Shown: one piece after another, positions 38,367 through 49,511 of the stretch
Numbering within the stretch: the first letter of the stretch is position 1
Layout of the letters: every line of letters begins with the position of its first letter
NCBI GenBank assembly: GCA_029378245.1
Contig: JARKIF010000038.1
Location: 478,374-542,373 of the forward strand
Source of the DNA: Roridomyces roridus
Taxonomy: Eukaryota; Basidiomycota; Agaricomycetes; Agaricales; Mycenaceae
Direction: 5' to 3'
DNA: 64,000 nucleotides
Notes under the pieces: generated by a model
What the model saw: only the letters and a program-made list of their open reading frames with translations
The model's database searches: none
Told to the model about the DNA's origin: nothing
Translations under genes and position numbers: made by a program

Positions 38367-39397
38367 CGATTCCGGATGGGGCGCGAGCGTTAAGACCTTT
38401 CTATCGCCGCAGGCAGCGGATCCCGAGCTTGTTCGGTGCAAAGGCCAAGAGGGTGATATGATCGAAGGTGCCAGAGAATTGCCATTGCAAGAAACCTGTC
38501 TCCGAATTTGCAAAGGTTCACGAGAAAGCGATTGAACGGACTGGTTTCAGGACGATTATTCCTCGCATGCAACTTCAGAGCGGCCAGGAGTCGGTGGGGG
38601 TAATTCTGAAAGTTGAAAGGAAAACCATTGAAATCCCGACACATGGTGAAGAGGACGCGGTGACCGCACTGATAGAGGCCGATGCTGAAACATAGCGTCC
38701 TGCGAAGAGACGGTCTGGAGATTCGAGAAAACGAAAGGCACGCGTCGTACATGAACGGTCCGGGCGACTCCGGTGGACGTTCGTGCGAAAGATGGTGTTC
38801 GGCTGCAATGCAAATTTTTCGTGTTCAACGCTCACCAATGTCTCTGCTGCTCTATACCCTGCTCTCCTCGTAGCTCCTCGTCCGTTTTTTGATGTCTTTT
38901 GATCGCGGCAAACATCGCGTCAACATCGCGTGGTCACGCGTCCGATCAACGTGCCCAGTGTCAACGGCGCGACTATCGGTTGGAACGCCCTAGACAGCCC
39001 ATTTGCGCCCTCCATTACGCGTCATTATCACTATATGAACTACCAACGTCGTCGAAATACTTGAACATCCTCATCGCAATGGTTTTTGGTGGTTTCTCTA
39101 TGGATTTCGCAGCTCTGGTACGTCTCCTTAAACTCTTGTGTCCTTTTCGTGTCCAAACGAGTAGAGGAATGAGCGAAAGGATGCTTGAAAGATGAAAATT
39201 CGCGATCATGTTTCCTCGACGCGCCATGCCTGCCTCCACAATTTGCTTCCGCGGAACGGGACTGCAGGCCACCCACCGACGTCTGCGACGCGTCCTTGGC
39301 CTCGTATAACGTCTGTTCACCTTCTTTCGACTGCAGGAGCGCACCATTTCAGAGCAAATAGCCCTGCACAGCCCATCATTCCTTGTCTTGAACCACC

Positions 39398-39982
39398 ATG
39401 TCCTCCATCTCCAAGACCCAGTTTGTTCACATCCCCGTCCCCTTCCTCCCCGTCCAAGCTCACCCCAAGAGGACTCGCCACGAGTTCGAGCGGGACAACA
39501 AGCCCTCCGTTGATGCAGACACCCAGCGCCCCCTCAAGCGCCTGAGGCTGCCCACCCCCATCATGTCCATACACATACTTCAACTGGACGTCATTATCCG
39601 TCCAGACCCCGCCAAGGAGACGCCCGTCGAGCGTAGTCGTCGCCTTCACTGGGACCAGATCTACGAGAAACACAACTCCCCCAGCATGCACGCGGACCCT
39701 CCAGCAGTGCAGGTCCCAGTGGTCGATATGCCAGTCGTTGACGACGATGAGCAGATGGCCGAGGTGGACAACGACGAGGAGATGGCGGAGCCTGACGACG
39801 ACGAGGAGATGGGCGAGCTCGACGACGACGTTGACATGGCCGAGCTTGACGATGACATTGTCATGGGCGAGCCCAAGGGCGTCCGTAAAGTCACCTACGG
39901 CGTCTCTAGTGAGCCGTACATGAAGGCGTTCAGGGTGCGACTAGAGGCGGGTATCGCGTTGCGTCGTTGGCGCAGGATGTGA
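39398..39982 (+). CDS. Orphan acidic protein with D/E repeats, copy B
   Basis: A 194-residue open frame, the counterpart of the left-arm protein, with the same start, length and stop. Compared with copy A it differs at few positions, including changes in the acidic repeats (DNDEEM, DDVDM) and ALRRW for ASRRW. No recognisable domain. Splice-like motifs occur downstream (GTAAGAACTC...TTTGCAG near 40067-40120), which could mark a spliced 3' untranslated region. Confidence 0.6.
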   Translation: MSSISKTQFVHIPVPFLPVQAHPKRTRHEFERDNKPSVDADTQRPLKRLRLPTPIMSIHILQLDVIIRPDPAKETPVERSRRLHWDQIYEKHNSPSMHADPPAVQVPVVDMPVVDDDEQMAEVDNDEEMAEPDDDEEMGELDDDVDMAELDDDIVMGEPKGVRKVTYGVSSEPYMKAFRVRLEAGIALRRWRRM

Positions 39983-40999
39983 AGAATAGGCCCTGCTCAG
40001 TGCGTAACCAGTCTCGCCCTGGTTCTGTTGCTGATCATGGTCCAGATATATACTCTGCTTCATCTAGTAAGAACTCGCCCATCTTCCTCGTTCACTATTG
40101 ATATTTATTGCTTTGCAGGAAACTTGCTCGGCTGCCTAAGAGCCGTAGGACATACTATTTGCTTGACGCGGCGACAGCTCTTCCTATCCCTCATCATCTT
40201 CCCGTGTGTCCTCCGTGTCAAAATGGCCCTTCTGTGTAAAGTGCGTCTCTTGTGGCAATTTTCTTCCCTCACTGACCTGTACCTTTCTCAAGCTAGCAAC
40301 GGACGTATCACGTACCGCCACAGCGCCCAACTACCCCGTGCGTCCTTTTTTCTCATTTCCACGCGCCCTCCTCATCCGTTGTCTGACAGGGCTTCCGATA
40401 TCTCATGGAAGATGCTCTTCTCGTGCGTTTCCCGTTCTCCCTGTGTTGCTCTCGATACTGATTACTTCTGTAGCGGTTCCTCCTCGGTACTCTCCCACTA
40501 GCCCAATGTGCATCCAGATGGACAAATGTCCTTGAAAATTCTTCCTTTGTGCGTCCACGTGCACGCCGCCTTGTCAGTAACGGCTCACCTTCTTTCACAG
40601 ATCGCGCAATTGCGACTACTCCAATATTGCTTGAGCCCTTGAAAGACCGACTCTCTTCCGCCGCGATACCCCTCCATTCACCGCGCGAAACCCTTTCCTT
40701 CCTACGACGACGCGAAACCTCCCTCTGCACCCCGCCCTCTTCCCGGTGCTTGCCCACACTATCCCACGTGCTACGGACACCCTTCCGCCACCCTCGGTCA
40801 GCCAGCCATGTGAGCTTGTATCCCTTGCCTGCTGTACGGAGACTAATTGAGATTCCAGAGTATTTCCGCGTTCCGCGCCCTCCACACGGTGCAACAGTCG
40901 CGGTTTCCTTTTCAACGGTCAATCTTTGTATTTCTGCCTTCTTGCCTTTTGGTACGTGTCCCATTACATTGATACTTGCCTATCCTGACACTCACTCCA

Positions 41000-41430
41000 G
41001 GCTCTACTTGGTCGATTCTCTCTCCGTCTTTTCCGACCTTCGGCTCTTGCTCGATGTTTTCGTTTGATGATGTCTTTGTGAGTCTTAAATGTCCATGCTG
41101 CGTTGATTTGTCATTGACTTGTACCCAGTATACCCCGGGCCCTTGCTCGACCTTCGCCTTCCTCCTTTGCTTATACCCCGGGCTCCTGCTCGATGTTTTC
41201 GTTTGATGATGACTTTGTGAGTCTCGAATGTCTATCCTTGCTTTATTAACTTGTATGCAAGATACCCCGGGCCCTTGCTCGACCTCTTGCGCCTTCTTTC
41301 TTCGACATCTTCACTATGCCGGGCATTTGCTCGGTGTTTTCTTTGATGATACGCATGTGAGTCTCGAATGCCTATCCTGCCTCGCTGTCCTTGACCTGTA
41401 CGCAAGATACCCCGGGCCCTTGCTCGATCT
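41000..41430 (+). repeat. Degenerate tandem repeat with splice-site-like ends (right arm)
   Basis: On the plus strand three exon-like cores are bounded by acceptor-like CAG/AAG and donor-like GTGAGT: about 41001-41077, 41129-41216 and 41262-41356. A fourth core at 41407 onward has no GTGAGT. Donor contexts are nearly identical (GATGATG.CTTTGTGAGTCT). It mirrors 22560-22990. Confidence 0.75.
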
Positions 41431-42439
41431 CTTTGCCTCTTTTCTTCGACGGGTTGCCCACTGCTTCATCAAAATTGGCCCTTTCCATCATATTCGTCAG
41501 TCCTTCATTCTCTTGGCTTTAAGCTGAAACTGATGGACATGCTTGTAGGATTCTACCTCTCGGACTCCCCAAACCAGCATATCCTCAAATGCACGCTCGC
41601 CCCTCCTGCGTCACCGTAAGTTTTCTGTTAATCGTTCCTCGGGATGAGCCTGAACGTACCTGTTTAGCAACTCCTCCACATTGAAACGTCAACGATACCC
41701 ATTGCAAGACATGCCATCTCCCACCCGGCGTATTCCATTCTCTCCAATCCCGCGAATCAACCATAGCCGCCTCCGAATACCCGAACCGTGCCAACAGACT
41801 GCAGCCCGATCCAGAGTGCCCTCCCGGCCGCTCACCCTTTGCCCTCTTGCATCGCCATTGCTGGTCTTTGGCCTCCATCTCTTTTTACCCCAGAACGCTC
41901 CGACGACCACCAACGGTCCCACAACGGCCATGCTTCATCTACTACCAATGACAGCCTATTCCCGACTTCCATTTCCCGCGCTGTACCAGCTCGCTGTCCT
42001 TTGCAGTTGCAATGCCCGAAGACCAGTCCAGATTTGAAATCAGCATCGTTGCTTTCGACCCAGTTTTCCCAGTTATCCGAAGCTCCAGTTGCTTTCCGTT
42101 CCGTTGTTCTGTCTTTGCTTTCACTTGAATATGCATCTCTTCGTCCGGTAGGATCGCATACACAGTATCATTTTCTTTTTACTGACGTTCTGGCAGGATC
42201 TCCTGTCGTTTGTTATTCGTCTCGCCACCCCATGCGCCCCACATTGCATCAAGAACTGTAGATGATGGCAAGACCAGAAGACCCGGACATTGGTAGAGGA
42301 AGATTGCAGGAGGAGAAGGGAGGAGGACACGGAGGTTGGATGTCATTATAGATGGACTACATGTATGAAGCCGTCTAGCACATATTGGATCGCATTTTTC
42401 TGCCCAAGAATTCGATTGAATGATTTTACACTCTGCTCT

Positions 42440-42550
42440 ACAGTAAGTAGCTCGGCATTTTAGAATCCAGCGGGCCACATTGCAGCCTAGGACGGAGACA
42501 ATGCTACACCGAGAGGTAGCAGGGGCGCGAGGAGAAGAGTCGACATGATG
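42440..42550 (-). pseudogene. UNC-50 3' end fragment
   Basis: On the minus strand this matches the last part of UNC-50 (around LLLAPLLPLGVAYVVSLLGFNVARWIL) but with frame-changing differences (for example a deletion giving GVALSPS-like reading) and no upstream exons. It marks the outer edge of the right inverted arm. Confidence 0.8.
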
Positions 42551-42983
42551 GTGGAGAATGAAGGCAGTCAAGCTCGTTCCCGATGCAGTGTGACTCATGC
42601 TGGTGGTCCCGATGGAGGGCGAAGGGCTGGGGCTGGTCCAGTGACGCTACGCAATGAGAAAGGAAAAGGCGGCATTGTCTGATGGCGGATCATTTTATCG
42701 GCCCTCCTTCCAACTCCCACTCCCAATCGCACAAGGACTCACTCACGCACACCAGAAACAAGCAGCGAATCCAAGTCCGAACACACGGGATACGACGCTT
42801 CAAGATGCGACAACCAAGAAGACGAGGCAACTCAGGGCAGAAAGTTTTCAAAGTCAAGGCGCGAAGAGAGATCCAAAAAAGCGGATTGCATAGTCTACAC
42901 GATACATGGGGCATAAGGCATATAATGATACACTTCTAATTGTTTTCACAGTCCGATTTCACGAAAGCAAGTCAATAGCAAGT
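42551..42983. other. Intergenic region between the right arm and the hydrophobin gene
   Basis: About 430 bp with only short unsupported frames; probably the 3' flank of the minus-strand hydrophobin gene. Confidence 0.5.
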
Positions 42984-45900
42984 TTAGAGAGTGGTCGGGG
43001 AGCAGTTGAGACCGGTGCTGCCCTTGAGCTGCGAGCAAGCGCAGGGGGAGAGGCCGGAGCTGCAACTCCTGGTTCCATAGATCGACGACACAGCCTGGCA
43101 GGCCTGGGCGATCGCAGAGCCGACTTCAGAGCTGGCCTTGGTCAACCCGAGTTGTTGCAAGAGGCTCTCAGCGGCGGAGGTCTCGGCTTGGATGATTTTG
43201 CTGCAGCAGTAAGTGTCCCGGCCGCCAATCGAGCCCGAAGAGCTCGTGGTCGTGGCCTGCGCCGTGGAACTGGTGTGGGTAGTGGCGGCTGCCGTGCTGC
43301 TGGTGCGGATGGTGGACGAGGAAGCCGGAACCGTGGAGGAGCGCACAGCTGATGAAGAGGCGGCTGGAGCGGTAGAGCTCGGGTGGCTGCTCGAGGAAGG
43401 AGCAGAGGAACTCGGGCGGGCGACCGAAGAAGAGGCAGCAGCGCTACTGTAGCGAGCGGATGAAGACACTGCTGCAGAGCTGCTGGGGTGAGGAGCCGAG
43501 GACGATGCAGCCGCGCTGCTAGAGTGGGCAGAGGAAGAGGCTGCAGCAGAGCTGGAGTGAGCCGAAGAGGAGGCTGCCGCACTGCTGTAGTGAGCGGATG
43601 AAGACATCACAGAGCTGCTGGGACGAGCAGCCGACGATGATGAGGTCACGACGCTGCTAGGGTGAGCGGTGGAAGACGCTGCAGCAGAGCTGGAGTGAGC
43701 CGAGGAAGAGGCGGTAGCGCTGCTGTAGCGAGCGGATGAAGAAACTGCTCCAGAGCTGCTGGGGTGAAGAGCCGACGACGAGGCCGCAACGCTGCTGGAG
43801 CGAGCAGACGAGGAAGGAATAGCAGAGCTGGAGTGAGCCGTGGAAGAGGAAACTGCGGTGCTGCTCGGGCGGGCAGATGATGAGACTACAACGGAGCTGT
43901 AGCGGCTCGATGAAGAGGCACTGCTAGAGCGAGGGGCCGAGGAAGAGGCGGCGCTGCTTGAGTGAACTGATGAAGCAGAGCTGCTACGAGCGGCAGAAGA
44001 GGAGGGCGAGGCGCTGGTGTAGCGGGCTGATGAAGAGGCGCTGCTAGAGCGAGGTGCCGAGGAGGAGGCTGCAGCGCTGCTGGAGCGTACAGAAGACGCT
44101 GGCGCAGAGCTGGGGTGAGCCGAGGAAGAGGCGACGCTAGAGCGGGCGGCGGAAGAAGATGCCGCGCTGCTGTAACGAGCAGACGAGGACACCGCAGAGC
44201 TAGAACGGGTCGATGAAGCAGAGCTCGAACGAGCTGCAGACGAAGAAGCCGCGCTGCTGGGACGAGCAGAGGAGGAGACCGCCGCAGAAGAGCTGGCGCG
44301 GACTGATGAAGCAGAGTTGCTACGAGCGGCGGAGGAAGAAACGGCAGTGCTGCTGTAGCGAGCGGATGAAGCAGAGCTGCTGGAACGGGCGGCCGAGGAC
44401 GAAGCCACGCTTGAGCGAGCCGAGGATGCAACGCTGCTGGAGTGGGCAACTGATGAAGACGGACGGGCTGAAGAAGACGAGTGAATGCTCGAAGCACCGG
44501 CGCTGGAAAGCGAGACTGGAGAAACTATGAGCTTTTTCGCTTTTTTGGTGAGTAAAGAGAAACATTACCGCTCGAACAATCAATGCCGATGGCGCTGAAA
44601 AGAGTCTTGCAGCATTGCAGAGGACGCTTGGACCCAGAGCTAGAAAAGAAGTCAGAATGAAATTCTCAAGAACAAACGGGATACTCACCAAGACTTGGTT
44701 CCGTCAGCAGCAGTGGTAGCAGGCACACATGCCACACCGATGTTTTGACCAACATTCAAAGAGGACGAGACACCGGCGTCGTTCAAGCAGCTGCTCCCAT
44801 ACGGGCTAGTGGGAAGCTCGATGCTGTCACAGCAGAAAGTGCTCTGTCCGTTGCACGAAACAGATCCAGAGGCAGAAGGCGAGGCACTGGAAGCCGTGCG
44901 GGAAGCGGAAGCCGAGCTCGGGAGATGAGATGTGGAAGCTGATGCCGAAGAGCGGACGGAGGAAGAGCTGAAGTGGGCCGCGGAAGAGCTGCTGGCACGA
45001 ACGCTGGAGGCCGAGCTGCTACGGACGGAGCTGCTAGCCGAGGAGCTGGCGTGAGCGGAAGATACAACGGCGCTGCTCGAGCGAACCGATGATGCCGAGG
45101 CAGAGCTGGAGTGGGGCCCAGAAGAGCTACTGGGACGGGCACTGGAAGCCGAGCTGCTAGCTGAGCTGGGGCGGGCAGAAGATACAACGGCGCTGCTGGA
45201 GCGAACCGATGCTGATGATGCTGATGCCGACGAGCGGACGGATGCAGAGCTGGAGTGCGCCACGGAAGAGCTGCTGGGACGAGCACTGGAGGCCGAGCTG
45301 CTAGCTGAGGAGCTGGGGTGGGCAGAAGACACAACCGCGCTGCTGGAGCGAACTGATGCCGATGATGCCAAGGCAGAACTGGAGTGGGCCGCGGAAGAGC
45401 TGCTGGGACGAGCACTGGAAGCCGAGCTGCTACGGACAGAGCTGCTGGCCGAGGAGCTGGAGCGGGCGGAAGATACAACCGCGCTGCTGGAGCGAGCTGA
45501 TGCCGATGATGCCGAGCTGGAACGAATGACAGATGATGACGTCGCAGCCGAGGAGCGTGCCGAAGCAGAGCTGCTGGCCCGGATGCTGGCGGAAGAGCTC
45601 TGGCGAATGCTGGAAGAGCTAGCAGAGCTCGAACGAGTCGAAGACGCGGCAACACTCGCAGATGAGCTGTAACGAATCGAAGACGACGACGGCGCGGCGG
45701 AAGAGCGGGCCGAAGAGCTGCTGGAGGAGCTCGGACGAGTTCCAGATGATGAAGCAGAGCTGGAATACGCAGAACTGCTGGCTACGGCGCTGGAATGGGC
45801 CGAAGAGACGGCAGAGCTACTGGAACGAGCTGCAGAGGATGAAGCACGAGCCGAGGCCGAGCTTGAGGCAGAGACGGGCGTCGAGCTACTGCTACGAGCG

Positions 45901-48900
45901 CTGCTAGATGCCTGGTGTGATTGAGAAGCAGAGCTGCTTGCACGGATGGAAGAGGCCGACGAAGAGGCGCTGCTTGCACGGGAAACCGAAGCAGACGGCG
46001 AAACTGAGCTGCTAGGACGCGAAGATGAAGTCGCGCTGCTCGAATGAGCTGCAGAGGAAGATGCAGATGACCGGACTACCGAAGAGGAAGCACGAGAACT
46101 ACTGGCACTCGCGGAAGAGTAGCCGGATGAGCGAGCCACCGAGGCAGAGCTAGCATGGGAGGCCGACGACGATGGAACGGCACTGCTGGAACGAACTGCA
46201 GATGACGACGCGGTGTTGCTGGCGCGCGAAACAGACGAAGAGCTGCTGACACGCGATGCAGATGCAAACGCAGAACCGCTTGAGTGCGCTGAAGAAGCTA
46301 AAGGAAATTTCGTTAGAATCAGAGTACAAGAATAGAATTTATAGCTTACCTGAGCTGCTCAAGCGAGAGGACGATGAAGGCCGAGCGCTGACGCTGGAAG
46401 CAGAAGATGCCACCGAGCTACGAGCACTGCTTGAGGGCGCCGAGGAAGAGTGGAACACCGAAGATGACGAATGGCCGTGAGAGCTGCTCGAAGAGCCAGG
46501 AGCAGATGATGAAGCAGAGCTGCTAACCCGGGTGGAAGCTGAAACAGACGAAACACGGGCGCTACTCGCAGCCGACGCAGAGCTGCTGGCACGGGAGACC
46601 GAAGCGGAGGCGCTGGCAGAACGAGATGCCGAGGCACTGGTGCTGCTGGCCTTGGAGGCGTTGGACGAGGCGCTTGCAGAGCGAGACGCTGAAGCAGAGA
46701 CGGCAGAGCTGTTAACTCGGGAGGCACTGGAAGCCGAGGCGCTGGCAGAGCGAGAAGCAGACGAGCTGCTGGCCCGGGAGGCAGAACTGCTGGAAGCCGG
46801 AGCAGATGAGGAAGCGCGAGTGCTGCTCCAATAGTGCGGCGCTGAAGACGAGGCAGAACTGCTAGCGCGGATGGATGCCGAAGCGCTTGCAGAATGAGAG
46901 GCGGAAGAACTGCTAGCCCGCGATGATGCCGAAGCACTTGCCGAGTGAGATGCCGAAGCGGCAGAACTGCTGACCCGGGATGCAGACGCGCTTGAAGCCG
47001 AAGCAGACGAAGAAGCGCGGGAGCTGCTGGAAGAGCGGGGAACGGAAGATGAGGCAGAGCTACTCACACGGGAGACAGAAGCCGAAGCACTGGCAGAACG
47101 AGACGCCGAAGCAGAAACAGCTGAACTGCTAGCACGAGAAGCAGAGATACTGGCACTCGCAGAACGGGATGCCGAAGTCGAGGCCGTCGAGCTACTCATC
47201 CGAGACGCAGAGCTGCTAGCCCTGGAGGCAGAGACACTGGAAGCGGACGAGGATGGGCGGACACTGCTTGACGAGCGAGCCACTGAGGAGGAGGCAGAGC
47301 TGCTGGATGACGGAGCCGATGAGCTGCGAACGCTGCTCGAAGAACGGGCGACGGAAGCCGACGAGCTGCTTGCCCGAGAAACAGAGGCTGATGCCGAGCT
47401 GCTGGCACGGGAAGCGCTGCTCGATGAGCGGACCGCAGAAGAAGAGGAGGCACCAGCAGAGGAATGGCCGTAAACAGAGCTGCTCGCACGGGAAGTAGAC
47501 ACAGACGCAGAGGAGCGAAGGATCGAAGCCGACGACGCAGAGGCACTCGAACGCGATGCTGAAGCGGACGAGGAGCCACTGGGGCGCGAAGACGACGACG
47601 AGGCCCGCATGCTGCTAGCCGACGACGAGCGAGGAATAGAAGCGGAGCTTCCAACAGCACTGGAGCTGGCACGGATCGACGCCGATGACGAGCTGCGAGC
47701 GCTGCTGGAAGACGCGGCGCTAACCGAAGAATGACCAACGGAAGAGCTCGAGCTAGCGGAGCGAGACGCCGAAGTCGACGACGCAGAGGCACTCGAACGC
47801 GATGCCGAGGCAGATGCGGAGCTGCTGGCACGGGAAGAGGATGAAGACGAAGAACGGACACTGCTGGCTGACGCCGAGTGAGAGTTGGAAGCAAAGCTGC
47901 TAGCACGGGAGGCGCTACTCGAGGAGTGGACCGCAGAAGAAGAGGCACCGGCAGAAGAATGGCCAAACACCGAGCTGCTCGCACGAGAAGCAGAAGCAGA
48001 GGCTGAGCTGCTAGCACGGGAGGCACTGCTGGACGCCGAAGCCGAGCTGCGAGCACTGCTGGAAGAGCGAGACGCCGAAACCGACGAGGCAGAGGCGCTC
48101 GAATGCGATGCAGAGATGGACGCAGAGCTGCTCGCACGGGAAGTAGATGAAGACGACGAACGGACACTGCTGGCCGACGGCGACTGAGAGTTGTAAGCAG
48201 AGCTGCTAGCACGGGAGGCACTAGATGCCGAAGCCGAGCTGCGAGCACTGCTTGAAGAGTGGGGCACCGACGCCGACGACGCAGAGCTGCTTGAACGCGA
48301 AGCCGAAGCGGACGCGGAGCTGCTCAAATGCGAAGGCGACGACGATGCACGCACACTACTGGCGGACGACGAACGAGGGACCGATGCAGAGCTGGAGCTT
48401 GCATGGACCGACGTCGAGGACGCGTGTGATGAAGAAGTAGACGATGCAACTGAAACTCATGAGCCCGTGGTCCTGAATAGAAAAAATCAACACTCACTTT
48501 GCATGCAATCCACACCAACTCCGGTACCGGCGGTGTTTCCGCAACATTGTGCAAGAGTGCTGCCAGATGAACTAGGAAGAAATGAGCCTCAAGAACAAGG
48601 GCGAAAAGAATCAGGCACTCACCATTTTCCATCTGCAGCAGCGACCGCACAACCGGTACCGACATACTCGCCCCAGGCACTCGAAGGTACACCGAGGCCA
48701 CTGAGTATATTTTTGCCAGCAGAGCTGCTGGTAGAATCGAAGCCCGAACAGCAGAACTTTTTCTTTGTTCCACAGGTGTAGGGCGTTGAAGAGGGCGTCA
48801 AACGCTTGACGACGCCTATAACATTGTGAGCCAACGACCGAGGACAAGAAGAAGAAACTCACCGGGAGTCCGGCGCCGGGGAGGGAGCGGAGGTAAACCG

Positions 48901-48995
48901 CGAGCCAACCGACGAGCGTTGGTGTCTTGAGGGAGAGCGTCGACGGCGACGAAGGTTGCAAGAGAGAGGGCAGAGAGTAGGATAGCGGTCTTCAT
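42984..48995 (-). CDS. Giant secreted protein with three hydrophobin-like domains
   Basis: Seven exons (minus: 48863-48995, 48623-48815, 48498-48571, 46350-48449, 44689-46297, 44569-44639, 42984-44524) splice in frame to 1,906 residues. A signal peptide (MKTAILLSALSLATFVAVDA) is followed by a basic leader with RRLARGLPPLPP. Domain 1 has cysteines at 59, 66-67, 100, 109, 118-119 and 131 (C-x6-CC-x32-C-x8-C-x8-CC-x11-C), the class I hydrophobin layout. A Ser/Ala/Arg linker of roughly 1,180 residues leads to domain 2 (C1315, CC1322, C1337 extra, C1357, C1370, CC1379, C1391). A second linker of about 430 residues leads to domain 3 (CC1833, C1869, C1881, C1888-A-C1890, C1901), which lacks the first Cys and has CxC in place of the second pair. 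Hydrophobins coat hyphae and spores; here three could be tethered on one, probably heavily O-glycosylated, chain. That is inference. Confidence 0.85.
43250..44524 (-). repeat. Ser/Ala-rich coding repeat, linker 2
   Basis: Degenerate tandem codons for Ser-Ser-Ala-Arg-Ser-Ser-type units between hydrophobin-like domains 2 and 3. Units vary in length and the codons are mixed, so it is an old, drifting repeat. Confidence 0.85.
44900..48449 (-). repeat. Ser/Ala-rich coding repeat, linker 1
   Basis: Over 3 kb of low-complexity coding sequence for Ser, Ala and Arg between hydrophobin-like domains 1 and 2, interrupted by one intron (46298-46349). The opposite strand shows long open frames as a by-product. 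Confidence 0.85.
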
Positions 48996-49052
48996 GATTT
49001 TGAGTCGTTACAAGTGTTGTTCGTTGATACTGCATAACGAAAATCTGCCCTG

Positions 49053-49060
49053 CTTTTATA
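49053..49060 (-). promoter_or_regulatory. TATA box of the hydrophobin-like gene
   Basis: TATAAAAG on the minus strand, 58-65 bp upstream of the start codon at 48995, a normal place for a TATA box of a strongly transcribed secreted-protein gene. Confidence 0.55.
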
Positions 49061-49511
49061 GCATTGCTGAAAAAAAGTCTGGACCGTTAAAGGAGAAGAT
49101 AGGGGGCGGAAGTAGAGTGAGACATGGCGGAACGACTTGCCTCCGCGGAAGCAAGCGGAAGCGAATTTCCTGCTGCCTTTTCCACGGATGGTGTACACAT
49201 GAATGAGGAGAAAAATCTGCGCTACACGACGCCGAAAAAACCGTGATTTTTGGTCCAAGGGACGCCGAGATATGGCGAAAATGGTTCCAAAGGCTGTGCA
49301 AGACATAGGAGAATTTCGTCTCGGAGATGGGCCCAGGCTCATGGGAGCTCGGATAGACCGCAGGGGGTCAGACGTACCCCAATTCTCTTTGAATCTAGGC
49401 CTGGGTGAGGCAATTTGGGGCATCGGCGCGTTTGATGTAGTTGGTTCAAATTCAAAGTGGTCGTGATCACATCACTCTCGCGAAGCCGGGACCTTCTGCC
49501 CCAGAAAACAT
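49061..49511. other. Promoter region upstream of the hydrophobin-like gene
   Basis: About 450 bp without a supported gene; the remainder is promoter and the 3' flank of the vWA gene. Confidence 0.5.

Larger units (their letters stand above)
38690..42550 (-). repeat. Right arm of the 3.9-kb inverted duplication
   Basis: Reverse-oriented copy of 21370-25320. It holds the orphan acidic protein (39398-39982), the tandem intron/exon-like array (41000-41430) and, at its right end, a damaged piece of UNC-50 exon 5. Small differences from the left arm (substitutions, short indels) occur throughout. The truncated UNC-50 identifies it as the derived copy. Confidence 0.9.

Noticed and set aside
40353..40964. 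203-codon minus-strand frame in the right arm
   Set aside because: Arg/Glu-rich without a domain, broken into shorter frames in the left arm, so not maintained as coding sequence.
43000..48400. Many long open frames on the plus strand and other minus frames over the Ser/Ala region
   Set aside because: They are by-products of the low-complexity repeat; the frame that carries the signal peptide, the three cysteine domains and clean splice sites explains the region.
43230..48440. CRISPR-like or satellite array
   Set aside because: Units are protein-coding, variable in length and without spacers; a eukaryotic Ser-rich coding repeat is the simple explanation.
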